A program made the position numbers and the translations under genes. Below, piece by piece: positions 25,427-34,064 of a stretch of 64,000 bases of DNA. Origin of the DNA: Pseudomonas oryzagri (GTDB taxonomy: Bacteria > Pseudomonadota > Gammaproteobacteria > Pseudomonadales > Pseudomonadaceae); contig NZ_JAJHPU010000042.1 in assembly GCF_020831405.1 (NCBI RefSeq), positions 62,001 to 126,000 on the forward strand, given 5' to 3'. The stretch's first letter is position 1. Each line of letters starts with the position of its first letter. A model generated the notes under the pieces. It worked only from the letters and a program-made list of their open reading frames with translations. It was not told the origin of the DNA and ran no database searches.

Positions 25427-26161
25427 TCAGGCTTGCGCAGGCGCGACCGCGACATCGGCCTGGCCGGACTGGCGCAGCGCTTCCGCCACCAGCCCCGACG
25501 CCTTCTGCCGCTCGACGAACGCCCGCACGTATGCAGCACCGGCACTGCGGCCCTTGGGCACCGCCATCGCCTGGCGGATGTCCGTGAAGGCATCGTCCAG
25601 CACCCGATAGCGCGGATCGGCGGCGGCCACCCTGGCCAGCGGCTGGCGCACGCCGGCCGCGGCATCCAGCTCCCGCTCGATGAACAGGTCCACCGCCCCC
25701 CCGGAGGTGGCAGCGCGCTCCAGGCTGGCGTGGGCCAGCGAGCGAGACAGGAACAGGTCGTAGGCCGCCCCCTGCCCCACTGCGATACGCAAGCCGGGCC
25801 GGTCCAGCTCCGCGACGCTGCGCCAGGGCGCTGCGGCCTTCACCAGATAGGTGCCCTCGATGATCACGTAGGGCGCGCTGAAGGCGATCTGCGCTTCGCG
25901 CACCGGCTCGATGGCCAGGAAGGCGATGTCCCAGACATCCTCCTCCAGGGCGGCGAACACCTTGCCGGCGGCATCGAAGGTGTTCATCTGCAGCTCCACG
26001 CCCAGCTCTGCGGCCAGCGCCCTGGCCAGCGCCACCGAGACGCCCTGCGGCTCGCCTTGCGGGCCGCGCTGGGCGAGGACGGGGTTGCCGAAGTTGATCG
26101 CGGCGCGCAGTACGCCGGTGGGCGCCAGATCGGCGATTACCGCCTTGTCGATTGCTGTCAT
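25427..26161 (-). CDS. substrate-binding-fold protein (SBP_bac_3) without signal peptide
   Basis: 244 aa, amino-acid-binding-protein fold: TGVLRAAINFGNPVLAQRG, VSVALARALAAELGVELQM, then EPVREAQIAFSAPY with the conserved R and FSAPY, and RIAVGQGAAYDLFL. The N-terminus MTAIDKAVIADLAP is polar: there is no signal peptide and no upstream ATG in frame that would add one. No permease or ATPase gene is near. So it is probably cytoplasmic and may be an enzyme on this fold, as cyclohexadienyl dehydratase and a Pseudomonas aconitate isomerase are. Its operon includes an aconitase. A scavenging binding protein with a lost signal peptide is the alternative. Confidence 0.75.
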   Translation of the reverse strand: MTAIDKAVIADLAPTGVLRAAINFGNPVLAQRGPQGEPQGVSVALARALAAELGVELQMNTFDAAGKVFAALEEDVWDIAFLAIEPVREAQIAFSAPYVIIEGTYLVKAAAPWRSVAELDRPGLRIAVGQGAAYDLFLSRSLAHASLERAATSGGAVDLFIERELDAAAGVRQPLARVAAADPRYRVLDDAFTDIRQAMAVPKGRSAGAAYVRAFVERQKASGLVAEALRQSGQADVAVAPAQA

Positions 26162-26182
26162 GCTGTTCTCCTGCTTGCTGGG

Positions 26183-27436
26183 TTAACGGAGCGGAAGGCT
26201 GTAGGTGAGGATCAGGCGATTCTCGTCGGCGTCGCGGGCGAAGCTGGAGCGGTAGCTCGCGTTGCGCCAGCGAATGGCGAGGCTCTTGAGGGGGCCGCCC
26301 TGGATCACGTACTGCAGGTCGGTGTTGCGCTCCCACTCGCGGCCTTCGCCGGCCTGGGTGGCGGCCTCGGCGTGGTCGCCCCGCACGTAGCGGCTCATGA
26401 AGGTCAGGCCGGGAACGCCGAGGGCAGTGAAGTCGTAGTCGTAGCGCAGTTGCCACGAGCGTTCGCCGGGTTCGGCGAAGTCGTTGATCTGGATGTAGTT
26501 CACCAGGTAGGGGTCGGTGCCGTTGAGATACGGCATCGAGGTGTCGCCCGCCAGCTTCTGCCAGCCCAGGCCCAGGGCATGCCCGGCCAGGCTGTAGGTG
26601 AACAGGGCGCCGAAGGCGTCGCTATCGATGCGCCCGCCGCGGGCGGAGCCCGCCTCGCCACTGCGGGAATAGCGAAGGTCGCTCTTCAGCTTGCCGGCGC
26701 CCAAGGCAAGGCTGTGGCCGAGGCCGACGAAGTGCTGGTCGTAGACGTCCCGGAGTTGCCCGTACTGGTAGCTGAACAGCAGGTCGCGCGGCAGCTTCAG
26801 ATCGGCCCCGGCGATGCGGAAGTCATCGCCCTCGGCCGTGGCGGCGAAACGCCGGTTCTTGTTGTTCAGGCTGAGGTCAGTGCGGTCCGTGGAGTCGCGC
26901 TCGGTCACCTGGTCCAGGCGCGCCAGGGTGAGCGTCAGCCCGTCGATCTCCCTGACACTGAGCAGGCCGCCCTCGAAGGTCTGCGGCAGGATGCGCCCGG
27001 TATTGGCCTGGACGGTGGGCAGCTTGGGCACCAGGGTGCCGTAGCGCAGCTCGCTGTCGCCCGCGCGGGCTTTGAAGGTCGCGCCCAAGCGGCTGAACTC
27101 GTCGGCGGCTTCACCGTCGTCGTGGACCGGCAGCAGGCCGGAGCCGGCCCGGCCCTTGCCGGAATCCAGCTTCACGCCGAGCATGGCCATGGCGTCCACG
27201 CCGAAACCGACGGCACCCGGCGTGTAGCCCGAGCGCCAGTCGAGGATGAAGCCCTGCGCCCACTCCTCGCGCTTCGACTGGCCGCTCGCCTCGCGGAAGT
27301 CGCGGTTGAAGTAGTAGTTCTGCAGTTGCAGGTTGGCCTTGCTGTCTGCGAGGAAGCCTTCGGCCTGGGTGGTGCCGACCGCCAGCGCAGGGAGGATGGC
27401 GAAAAGGGCCTTGGGCAGTTTGTTCTTGTTGTACAT
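26183..27436 (-). CDS. OprD-family outer-membrane porin
   Basis: 417 aa. Signal peptide ends ALAVGTTQA; the mature protein begins EGFLADSKANLQLQNYYFNR, then EEWAQGFILDWRSGYTPGAV and ILPQTFEGGLLSVREIDGLT, all OprD family blocks. It ends in an outer-membrane strand (ILTYSLPLR). Compared with GalP it shares the fold blocks but is clearly a different paralog. In the operon with the MFS carrier it would let the operon's carboxylate substrate across the outer membrane. Confidence 0.88.
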   Translation of the reverse strand: MYNKNKLPKALFAILPALAVGTTQAEGFLADSKANLQLQNYYFNRDFREASGQSKREEWAQGFILDWRSGYTPGAVGFGVDAMAMLGVKLDSGKGRAGSGLLPVHDDGEAADEFSRLGATFKARAGDSELRYGTLVPKLPTVQANTGRILPQTFEGGLLSVREIDGLTLTLARLDQVTERDSTDRTDLSLNNKNRRFAATAEGDDFRIAGADLKLPRDLLFSYQYGQLRDVYDQHFVGLGHSLALGAGKLKSDLRYSRSGEAGSARGGRIDSDAFGALFTYSLAGHALGLGWQKLAGDTSMPYLNGTDPYLVNYIQINDFAEPGERSWQLRYDYDFTALGVPGLTFMSRYVRGDHAEAATQAGEGREWERNTDLQYVIQGGPLKSLAIRWRNASYRSSFARDADENRLILTYSLPLR

Positions 27437-27586
27437 CTGAAACTCCAGGCGATGGAAAAGAGAGCGGCGAAGGTTCGCTAGCGCCGCTCGAGCCCGCGAG
27501 GCGGGAAGTGCTGCGTTGAAAAGTCCCTGCCGTGGCGGGTGGCTACGGCAGGTACAGGCGGCCCGGGTGCGGGCCGCTTGTCAGGG

Positions 27587-28912
27587 TCAGCCGGTCTGGC
27601 GACCGGCCACGGCGGCGGAGTTGGCCGCCTCGGGGTGGTTGAGGCGCATGAACAGGGTCATCAGGAACGCCACCACCAGCAGCGAGCTGAGGAACAGCAG
27701 GCCGGTCGCCGCGCTCTGGCTCTGCCCCTTGACCAGGCCGACCAGCGAGGGGCCGACGAAGCCGCCGAGGTTGCCGATGGAGTTGATCACGGCGATCGAC
27801 ACCGCAGCGGTGGAGCGGCTGAGGAACAGCGTCGGCAGTGCCCAGAACGGCGACTTGAAGGCGTACAGGCCGGACAACGACAGGCAGATCATCGCCATGG
27901 CCACGACCGGATCCTGCAGGGTGCCGGCGCCGAGCAGGCCGAGGGCGGCGAAGCACAGCGGAATGGCCGAGTGCAGCTTGCGCTCGCCGCGGCGGTCGGA
28001 TCTGCGCGACCAGATGACCATGGCCACGGTCGCCACGATGTAGGGCAGCATGGCAATCAGACCGATCTGGGTATGGCTCAGGTTCTCCGAGAAGCCCTTG
28101 ATGATCTGCGGCATCCAGTAGCCGATCCCCAGGCTGCCGCACTGGTAGATGAAGTAGATGACGGCCAGGTAGAGCACCTTGGGGTTGGCCATGGTCTGCA
28201 GCACGTTCAGGTGGCGGACGTTCTTGCGGCTCTGCCGGTCCTGCTCCAGTTCGGCGATCAGCCACGCTTTCTCCTCCGGCTTCAGCCACTTGGCCTGCTC
28301 CGGGCGGTCGGTCAGGTAGCAGAAGCAGGCGATCCCCAGCAGCACCGCCGGAATGCCTTCCAGGAACAGCATCCAGCGCCAGCCGCTCCAGCCGAGCCAG
28401 GCGACGTTGTCCATGATCCAGGTGCTGAGCGGCGCGCCGATGATGTAGCTGACCGGGATGGCCGCGGTGAACAGCGCCACCGTGGTGGCCAGCTCCTTGG
28501 AGCGGAACCAGTAGGTCAGGTAGACGATGATGCCCGGGAAAAAGCCCGCCTCCGCCACGCCCAGCAAAAAGCGCAGCACGTAGAGCTGGGTGGCGTTCTC
28601 GGCGAAGGCCGTGGCCGCGGCGAGCAGGCCCCAGGTCACCAGGATGCGGGCGATCCATACCCGCGCGCCGTACTTGTTGAGCATCACGTTGCTCGGCACT
28701 TCGAACAGGAAGTAGCCGATGAAGAAGATCCCCGAGATGAAGCCGAAGGCCTCGCTGGTCAGGGCCAGCTCCTTGTTCATCTGCAGGGCGGCGTAGCCGA
28801 TGTTGGCGCGGTCCAGGTAGGAGACGATGTAGAGCAGGAAGACGAAGGGAATGATCCGCAGGGTGACCTTGCGGATGATCGCCGGTTGGTCGGCGGTATT
28901 GTTGTTATTCAT
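27587..28912 (-). CDS. MFS transporter, anion:cation symporter (ACS) type
   Basis: 441 aa by the start MNNNNTADQP at 28912, which has GAGGTC upstream; the frame continues upstream without a better site. Family features: FVFLLYIVSYLDRANIGYAA in helix 1, GFFPGIIVYLTYWF in helix 4, a long central loop with WLKPEEKAWL, and the second half starting LYLAVIYFIYQCGSLGI. ACS members carry organic anions such as tartrate, phthalate, hydroxyphenylacetate or glucarate. Here it sits between a lactonase and a porin gene, so uptake of the operon's carboxylic acid is inferred. Confidence 0.87.
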   Translation of the reverse strand: MNNNNTADQPAIIRKVTLRIIPFVFLLYIVSYLDRANIGYAALQMNKELALTSEAFGFISGIFFIGYFLFEVPSNVMLNKYGARVWIARILVTWGLLAAATAFAENATQLYVLRFLLGVAEAGFFPGIIVYLTYWFRSKELATTVALFTAAIPVSYIIGAPLSTWIMDNVAWLGWSGWRWMLFLEGIPAVLLGIACFCYLTDRPEQAKWLKPEEKAWLIAELEQDRQSRKNVRHLNVLQTMANPKVLYLAVIYFIYQCGSLGIGYWMPQIIKGFSENLSHTQIGLIAMLPYIVATVAMVIWSRRSDRRGERKLHSAIPLCFAALGLLGAGTLQDPVVAMAMICLSLSGLYAFKSPFWALPTLFLSRSTAAVSIAVINSIGNLGGFVGPSLVGLVKGQSQSAATGLLFLSSLLVVAFLMTLFMRLNHPEAANSAAVAGRQTG

Positions 28913-28968
28913 GATGACCTCGTTGGGGGCCGGAGGCGCCGGCTTGCGCGTGTTCGGTAAAACCGGGT

Positions 28969-30195
28969 TCAGGCACTGAACACCATGCACACGGGGCTTC
29001 CCGTGGCGATGGAGAAGCCTGTGCGGCGCAGCCCGCCGCTACGCTCGTCGACGGCGAATGCCACTATGCTGTCGCTGTCCTCGTTGAGCGCAAACAGAAA
29101 CCGACCGTTGGGCGTCAGGGTGAAGAAGCGCGGGGTCTTGCCGCCGCTCGGCACGAACTCCTGCGGGCTGAGCAGACCGGATGCCGGGTCGATGGCGAAC
29201 ACCGCCACGCTGTCGTAGCCACGGTTGGAGGCGTACAGGAAGCGACCGCTGCGATCGACCTCGATTTCCGCGGCCCGGCTGTTGCCGGTCCAGGACGCCG
29301 GCAGCGACGGCAGTATCTGCAGCGGCTGCAGTGCGCCCGAGCCGGCATCGAAGCGGTAGGTGGTGACGCTGGAATCCAGCTCGTTCACCGCGTAGGCGAA
29401 CGGCGCCTTCGGATGCAGCGCCAGATGGCGCGGTCCCGACCCTTCCCGGGCCGCTACCGAGGGCTGCGCGGCCGGGTGCAGCCGACCGTTGGCGAAGCGG
29501 AAGCTGAACACGCGATCCAGGCCTTTGTCCGGCACCAGCACGAAGGTGCCGCTGGCGTCGAACGGATTGAAATGCGGCTTGGCGAACGGCTGCTCCACCC
29601 GGTGCGGCCCGGGCTGCCCTTCGAGCCCGACCAGCTGCACCACGCCGCCCAGGGCACCGTCCGCCTCGACCTGCATGACCGCCAGGGTGCCGCTGATGTG
29701 GTTGGACACCACCAGAAAGCGCTCAGTCGGGTCCAGGGCCAGGTGCACCGGGTTCTTGCCCTCGCAGCTCTGCCGGTTGAGGAACTCCAGCCTGCCGCTG
29801 GCCTTGTCCACCGTGAAGGCGCTGACTTCGCTGCGGTCGCCGTGCACGCAATATAGGCGGTCGCCGGCGCGATTCAGGGCCAGGAAGGACGGGTTGACCA
29901 GATCCTTCACCACCTGGACCGGCTCCAGGCTGCCGCGCGTCTGGTCGAGCTGGTAGACGCTGATGCCCTGGCCACGGGCATTTCGCTCGCGCGTGGTGCG
30001 CGAACCTACATAGGCGTACATGGGATGGGTTCTCCGCGGTTCGGATGGGGATGCCTGCACCAGGCCGGCGCCGGGCGGCAGCAGGCTGCCGAGCAGGGTG
30101 AGGCCGGCCGCGCCGGCGAGCTGTTTGAGCACCTGGCGGCGGCTGCCGCCGGCGGTTGGCGCCGGGTCCGGGCGATGCGGGTCGTCGTCGTGCAT
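28969..30195 (-). CDS. Tat-exported beta-propeller lactonase family protein
   Basis: 408 aa. A twin-arginine signal SRRQVLKQLAGAAGLTLLGS lies at about 18-37, so the folded enzyme would be exported to the periplasm. The rest is a seven-bladed propeller of the 6-phosphogluconolactonase/carboxymuconate-lactonizing family, with repeats such as HLALHPKAPFAYAVNELDS and RFLYASNRGYDS and the motifs GPHRVEQPFAKPHFNPFD and GSGPRHLALHP. It is upstream-coupled to the aconitase gene (70-bp gap). A periplasmic lactone hydrolase feeding a carboxylate to the carrier is plausible; the substrate is unknown. Confidence 0.83.
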   Translation of the reverse strand: MHDDDPHRPDPAPTAGGSRRQVLKQLAGAAGLTLLGSLLPPGAGLVQASPSEPRRTHPMYAYVGSRTTRERNARGQGISVYQLDQTRGSLEPVQVVKDLVNPSFLALNRAGDRLYCVHGDRSEVSAFTVDKASGRLEFLNRQSCEGKNPVHLALDPTERFLVVSNHISGTLAVMQVEADGALGGVVQLVGLEGQPGPHRVEQPFAKPHFNPFDASGTFVLVPDKGLDRVFSFRFANGRLHPAAQPSVAAREGSGPRHLALHPKAPFAYAVNELDSSVTTYRFDAGSGALQPLQILPSLPASWTGNSRAAEIEVDRSGRFLYASNRGYDSVAVFAIDPASGLLSPQEFVPSGGKTPRFFTLTPNGRFLFALNEDSDSIVAFAVDERSGGLRRTGFSIATGSPVCMVFSA

Positions 30196-30264
30196 GAGGG
30201 CTTTCCTTCTTGTTCTTGTCGTCAGGCAAAGCGGGCGCCAGGTCCTGGCGCCCGGGTCATTCCG

Positions 30265-32931
30265 TCACCGGGCGGCGCGCCCGACCACCTTGCGCACCAC
30301 GTAGGGCAGCACGCCGCCGTGGCGCAGGTAGTGGATTTCCTGCGAGGAATCCAGGCGCAGGGACAGCTCGACGCTCCGCTGGCTGCCGTCCGCGCGGCGG
30401 ATGCGCAGCTCGATCGGGTTGTCGCCGACCCGCAGCGCATCCAGCCCGCAGAAGTCCAGCAGTTCGTCGCCGGTCAAGCCCAGCGCCTCGCTGCCCTGGC
30501 CGGCACCGAACAGCAGCGGCACGATGCCCATGCCGATCAGGTTGCTGCGATGGATGCGCTCGAAGCTGCGCGCCACTACCGCCCTCACGCCGAGCAGCGC
30601 CTGCGCCTTGGCCGCCCAGTCGCGGCTGGAGCCGGCGCCGTAGTTGATCCCGGCGAACACCACCAGCGGCGTATGGCGGGCCGCGTGGCTCTGCGCCGCC
30701 TCGTACACCGGCAACGCTTCGCGGTGCTCGGCATCCCAGGCCCAGGCGCCCACGCCGGCGTGTTCGCCGAGCAGGCGGTTCTTCACCGCGCGGTTGGTGA
30801 AGGCGCCGCGCAGCATGACTTCGTGGTTGCTGCGCCGGGTCGAGTACTGGTTGAGGTCGCGTGGGTCTTCGCCGCGTTCCAGCAGCCAGCGGCCGGCCAG
30901 GCTGTCGGCGGGAATCGCCCCGGCCGGCGAGATGTGGTCGGTGGTGACGTTGTCGCCGAGCACCAGAAACGCCTTGGCGTCGCGGATCGCCAGGCTGTCC
31001 GGCGCCGCGGCCGCCACCTCGCTGAGGTAGCGGGGCCGGCGCAGGTAGGTCGACTCGGCCGCCCACGGGAAGCGCACGCTGCCGGTGGCGGACAGCGCCT
31101 GCCAGTGGTGGGTGCCGTCCCAGACGGTCGCCAGGCGCTGCTGGAAGAACTCGGGACGCACCACCGCGCGCTCCAGGGCGGCGACCTCCGCGTCGCCGGG
31201 CATCAGCTGCGCCAGGGTCACCGGGTTGCCGTCGCGGTCGGTGCCGAGCGGCTCGTGAAGCAGGTCGATGTCGATGCGCCCGGCGATGGCGTAGGCGACG
31301 CAGAGCGCCGGCGAGGCCAGGTAGCCGGCCGGCACCTTGGGATTGACCCGGCCCTCGAAGTTGCGATTGCCGGAAAGCACCGCCACGCCCTTCAGGCCGC
31401 GCTCGGCGAAGGCTTCCACGTGGGACTCCAGCTGCCCGGAGTTGCCGATGCAGGTCATGCAGCCGAAACCGGCGAGGTGGAAGCCCAGCGCCGCAAAGTC
31501 GTCGAGCAGCCCGGCCGCCTCCAGGTAGTCGGCCACCACCCGCGAGCCCGGCGACAGCGAGGTCTTCACCCAGGGTTTGGCGCGCAGCCCCAGGGCGCGC
31601 GCCTTGCGGGCCAGCAGGCCGGCCTGCAGCATCAGCTGGGGATTCGCCGTGTTGGTGCAGCTGGTGATGGCGGAGATGACCACGCTGCCGTGGGTGATGG
31701 GCTCGCCGAACGACGGCTCGAAGAAGCGTTCCTCGCCCAGCGGACGACCGCCACCGAGCACCTCCTCGCGGAACGAGGCCGGCACCTCGGCGAGTGCGCG
31801 GCGCTGGTGCGGCTGGTGGGGCCCGGCCAGGCTGGGCTCGATGCCGGCCAGATCGAGCTCGATCAGCTCGTCGAAGTCCGGCTCCGCCTCGTCCTCGCGG
31901 CGCCAGAACGGCTGGGCGTGCATGTATGCCTCGACCTTGTGGCACTGCTCGGCGCTGCGGCCGCTGAGCTTGAGGTAGTCCAGGGTCTGTGCATCGAACG
32001 GGAAGAACACCACGGTCGCACCGTATTCCGGCGCCATGTTGGCCACCGTGCCGCGCGCCGCCCAGCCGAGGCTGGCCAGCCCCGGGCCGGTGAATTCGAC
32101 GAACTTGCCGACCACCGCGCGCTGGCGCAGCAGCTGCGCCACGTGCAGGGCCAGGTCGGTGGCGGTCACCCCGGGGCGCAGGGCGTTGCGCACGCGAATG
32201 CCGATGACCTGCGGGAAGCTGATCGGCACCGGCTCGCCGAGCATCGCCGCCTGCCCTTCCAGGCCGCCTACGCCCCAGGCGAGCACGCCGATGCCGTTGA
32301 TCATCGGCGTGTGGCTGTCGGTGGCCACCATGTCGTCGGGATGCAGGATGGGCTGTCCGGCGGCACCGGGGCTCTCCCAGACCACCCGGGCCAGCGCCTC
32401 CATGTTCATCTGGTGGATGATCCCGGTACCCGGCGGAATCACCTGGAAATTGTCCAGGCTCTGCTGCGCCCACTTGATGAAGCGATAGCGCTCGCCGTTG
32501 CGACGGAAATCGATGTCCAGGTTGGCTTCGACCGCCTCGGCGTCGCCATAGCGCTCGACGATCACCGAATGGTCGATGGTCAGCACCGCCGGGATCAGCG
32601 GGTTCATCCGCTGCGGATCGCCGCCCAGCTCGGCCACCAGGTCGCGCATGCCGGCGAAGTCCGCCAGTGCGGGCAGGCAGGTGGTGTCGTGGAACATCAG
32701 CCGGTTGGGCTTGAAGGGCACCTCGCAATCCGGCCCCTGGCCGGTGGCGCGGGCCAGCACCGGCGCCAGGGCCTCCGGCGAGCAGCGGGCGACGTTTTCC
32801 AGCAGCAGGCGGATGGAATACGGCAGGCGGCGCAGCTGCTCCGGAGGGAGAATCTTGTACAGGTCGACGATGGCGTAGGTGGTGTCGTCGACGGACAACT
32901 GGCTGAATTGATCCACGGCAGGCTCGCTCAC
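30265..32931 (-). CDS. aconitate hydratase, AcnA type (divergent paralog)
   Basis: 888 aa, full-length AcnA/IRP fold. The three [4Fe-4S] cysteines are C425 in SCTNTANP and C491, C494 in GCMTC. Other landmarks are ATDSHTPMINGIG, VTTDHISPAG and the C-terminal swivelling domain GINYGAGSSRDWAAK. Small departures from housekeeping AcnA (SCTNTANP, GCMTC, FAGINYG) and its place in an operon with a lactonase, carrier and porin suggest a specialised aconitase for an unusual tricarboxylate rather than the TCA enzyme. It is the first gene after the lysR and has a LysR-type box upstream. Confidence 0.88.
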   Translation of the reverse strand: MSEPAVDQFSQLSVDDTTYAIVDLYKILPPEQLRRLPYSIRLLLENVARCSPEALAPVLARATGQGPDCEVPFKPNRLMFHDTTCLPALADFAGMRDLVAELGGDPQRMNPLIPAVLTIDHSVIVERYGDAEAVEANLDIDFRRNGERYRFIKWAQQSLDNFQVIPPGTGIIHQMNMEALARVVWESPGAAGQPILHPDDMVATDSHTPMINGIGVLAWGVGGLEGQAAMLGEPVPISFPQVIGIRVRNALRPGVTATDLALHVAQLLRQRAVVGKFVEFTGPGLASLGWAARGTVANMAPEYGATVVFFPFDAQTLDYLKLSGRSAEQCHKVEAYMHAQPFWRREDEAEPDFDELIELDLAGIEPSLAGPHQPHQRRALAEVPASFREEVLGGGRPLGEERFFEPSFGEPITHGSVVISAITSCTNTANPQLMLQAGLLARKARALGLRAKPWVKTSLSPGSRVVADYLEAAGLLDDFAALGFHLAGFGCMTCIGNSGQLESHVEAFAERGLKGVAVLSGNRNFEGRVNPKVPAGYLASPALCVAYAIAGRIDIDLLHEPLGTDRDGNPVTLAQLMPGDAEVAALERAVVRPEFFQQRLATVWDGTHHWQALSATGSVRFPWAAESTYLRRPRYLSEVAAAAPDSLAIRDAKAFLVLGDNVTTDHISPAGAIPADSLAGRWLLERGEDPRDLNQYSTRRSNHEVMLRGAFTNRAVKNRLLGEHAGVGAWAWDAEHREALPVYEAAQSHAARHTPLVVFAGINYGAGSSRDWAAKAQALLGVRAVVARSFERIHRSNLIGMGIVPLLFGAGQGSEALGLTGDELLDFCGLDALRVGDNPIELRIRRADGSQRSVELSLRLDSSQEIHYLRHGGVLPYVVRKVVGRAAR

Positions 32932-33036
32932 GATTGGTTCGGCTTGTTATCGCAACGAGAACGCTCTGGGTTATCTCGTCGTTGAACCGATACTACGAGC
33001 GGGCATGGCCGGGGAAAATTGAAGTCTCGCCAAGGC

Positions 33037-33059
33037 AGCGTTCTCCAATTGAGAACGCT
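33037..33059. promoter_or_regulatory. LysR-type T-N11-A box upstream of aconitase operon
   Basis: AGCGTTCTC-N5-GAGAACGCT is a perfect 9-bp inverted repeat whose core TTCTC-N5-GAGAA is an exact LysR T-N11-A box. It is about 105 bp upstream of the aconitase start and 8 bp after the lysR stop codon. A single half-site GAGAACGCT recurs at 32957-32965, near the expected promoter, as an activation site would. The hairpin could also terminate lysR, but it lacks a T-run. Confidence 0.7.
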
Positions 33060-33066
33060 AGGCGGC

Positions 33067-33957
33067 TCAGGCGCTGGGGCTGCGCAGGCTGTCGATGAAG
33101 GTGCGCAGGGTCGGCGAGGCGGCGTCGTACTTGCGGAATATGAGCAGCAACGAGCGCTCGGCCCAGGGCTCGGCCAGGGTCACGGCCTTGAGCTGGTGGC
33201 TGCGCTGGTACTGGCGGACCACGCTGCGCGGCAGCACGGCCAGGCCCATGCCGGCCGAGACCATGCGGCACATGCAGTCGAAGCTGCTGATGCGGATGCG
33301 CAGCTTCAACGGCACCCCGAGCGCTTCGGCGGCCTGGGTCAGCAGGCTGTGCACCGAACTCTCCAGGTGCGGTCCCACCAGTTCGTGCTCGAGCACCTGG
33401 CTCATCTTCAGGCTCTTGCTGGCGGCCAGCGGATGCGCGGCGGGCACCACCACCGTCAGCTCGTCGGTGCGGTAGGGCAGCGTCTCCAGCCCCTGCGCGG
33501 CGGTCTGCGCGGCGATGATGCCGATGTCGGCCCGGCCGTCGGCCACCGCCCGCACCACGGCAGAGCCCACCCGTTCCTCGACGTCGAAACGGATCTGCGG
33601 GTAGAGGGCGGCGAAGCGGGTGATGTCCTGCGGCAGGAACTGCGACAGCGCCGAGGTGATGGCGTGGATGCGGATATGCCCCTTGATGCCGCTGGCGAAT
33701 TCGCTCAGTTCGTTGTCCAGGCTCTGCAGGGTCTGGCGCACCTGGCGGGCATAGAACAGCAGCGACTGGCCGGCGGGCGTCAGCTCCACGCCGCGCGCAT
33801 AGCGGACCAGCAGGGGCGAACCGACCTGCTCTTCCAGCTCGCTGATGCGCTTGCTCACCGCCGATACGGCGAGATGCCTGAGCCGCGCCGCGCGGGTCAG
33901 GTTGCGCTCGTCGGCCACGGCGATGAACAGGTCCAGGCTGGTCAGGTCGTAACGCAA
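33067..33957 (-). CDS. LysR family regulator of the aconitase operon
   Basis: 296 aa, normal LysR length. The N-terminal helix-turn-helix reads LFIAVADERNLTRAARLRHL, then SAVSKRISELEEQ; the effector domain begins GHIRIHAITSALSQFL. It is transcribed in the same direction as the aconitase operon and ends 135 bp before it, with a TTCTC-N5-GAGAA box between. This makes it the best candidate activator of that operon. Inducer unknown. Confidence 0.85.
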   Translation of the reverse strand: MRYDLTSLDLFIAVADERNLTRAARLRHLAVSAVSKRISELEEQVGSPLLVRYARGVELTPAGQSLLFYARQVRQTLQSLDNELSEFASGIKGHIRIHAITSALSQFLPQDITRFAALYPQIRFDVEERVGSAVVRAVADGRADIGIIAAQTAAQGLETLPYRTDELTVVVPAAHPLAASKSLKMSQVLEHELVGPHLESSVHSLLTQAAEALGVPLKLRIRISSFDCMCRMVSAGMGLAVLPRSVVRQYQRSHQLKAVTLAEPWAERSLLLIFRKYDAASPTLRTFIDSLRSPSA

Positions 33958-34064
33958 GGGCGGCTCCGGTAGGTCAGCGTCAGGGGCGAGGCCTCATTGT
34001 GACGCCGGCCAGTGGAGTCTTCCAAGGGCGGCATAAGGCGCCAGGAAGCCCGCACGCTTTTCGC

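Noticed and set aside
30025-32985. A 986-codon open frame on the plus strand, antisense to the aconitase gene
   Set aside because: High-GC shadow of the minus-strand aconitase; the translation has no fold features and is rich in R, G, A and H, while the opposite strand encodes a full AcnA with all motifs.
33037-33059. Inverted repeat as terminator of the lysR gene
   Set aside because: No T-run on either side, and its centre is an exact T-N11-A LysR box; kept as an operator.
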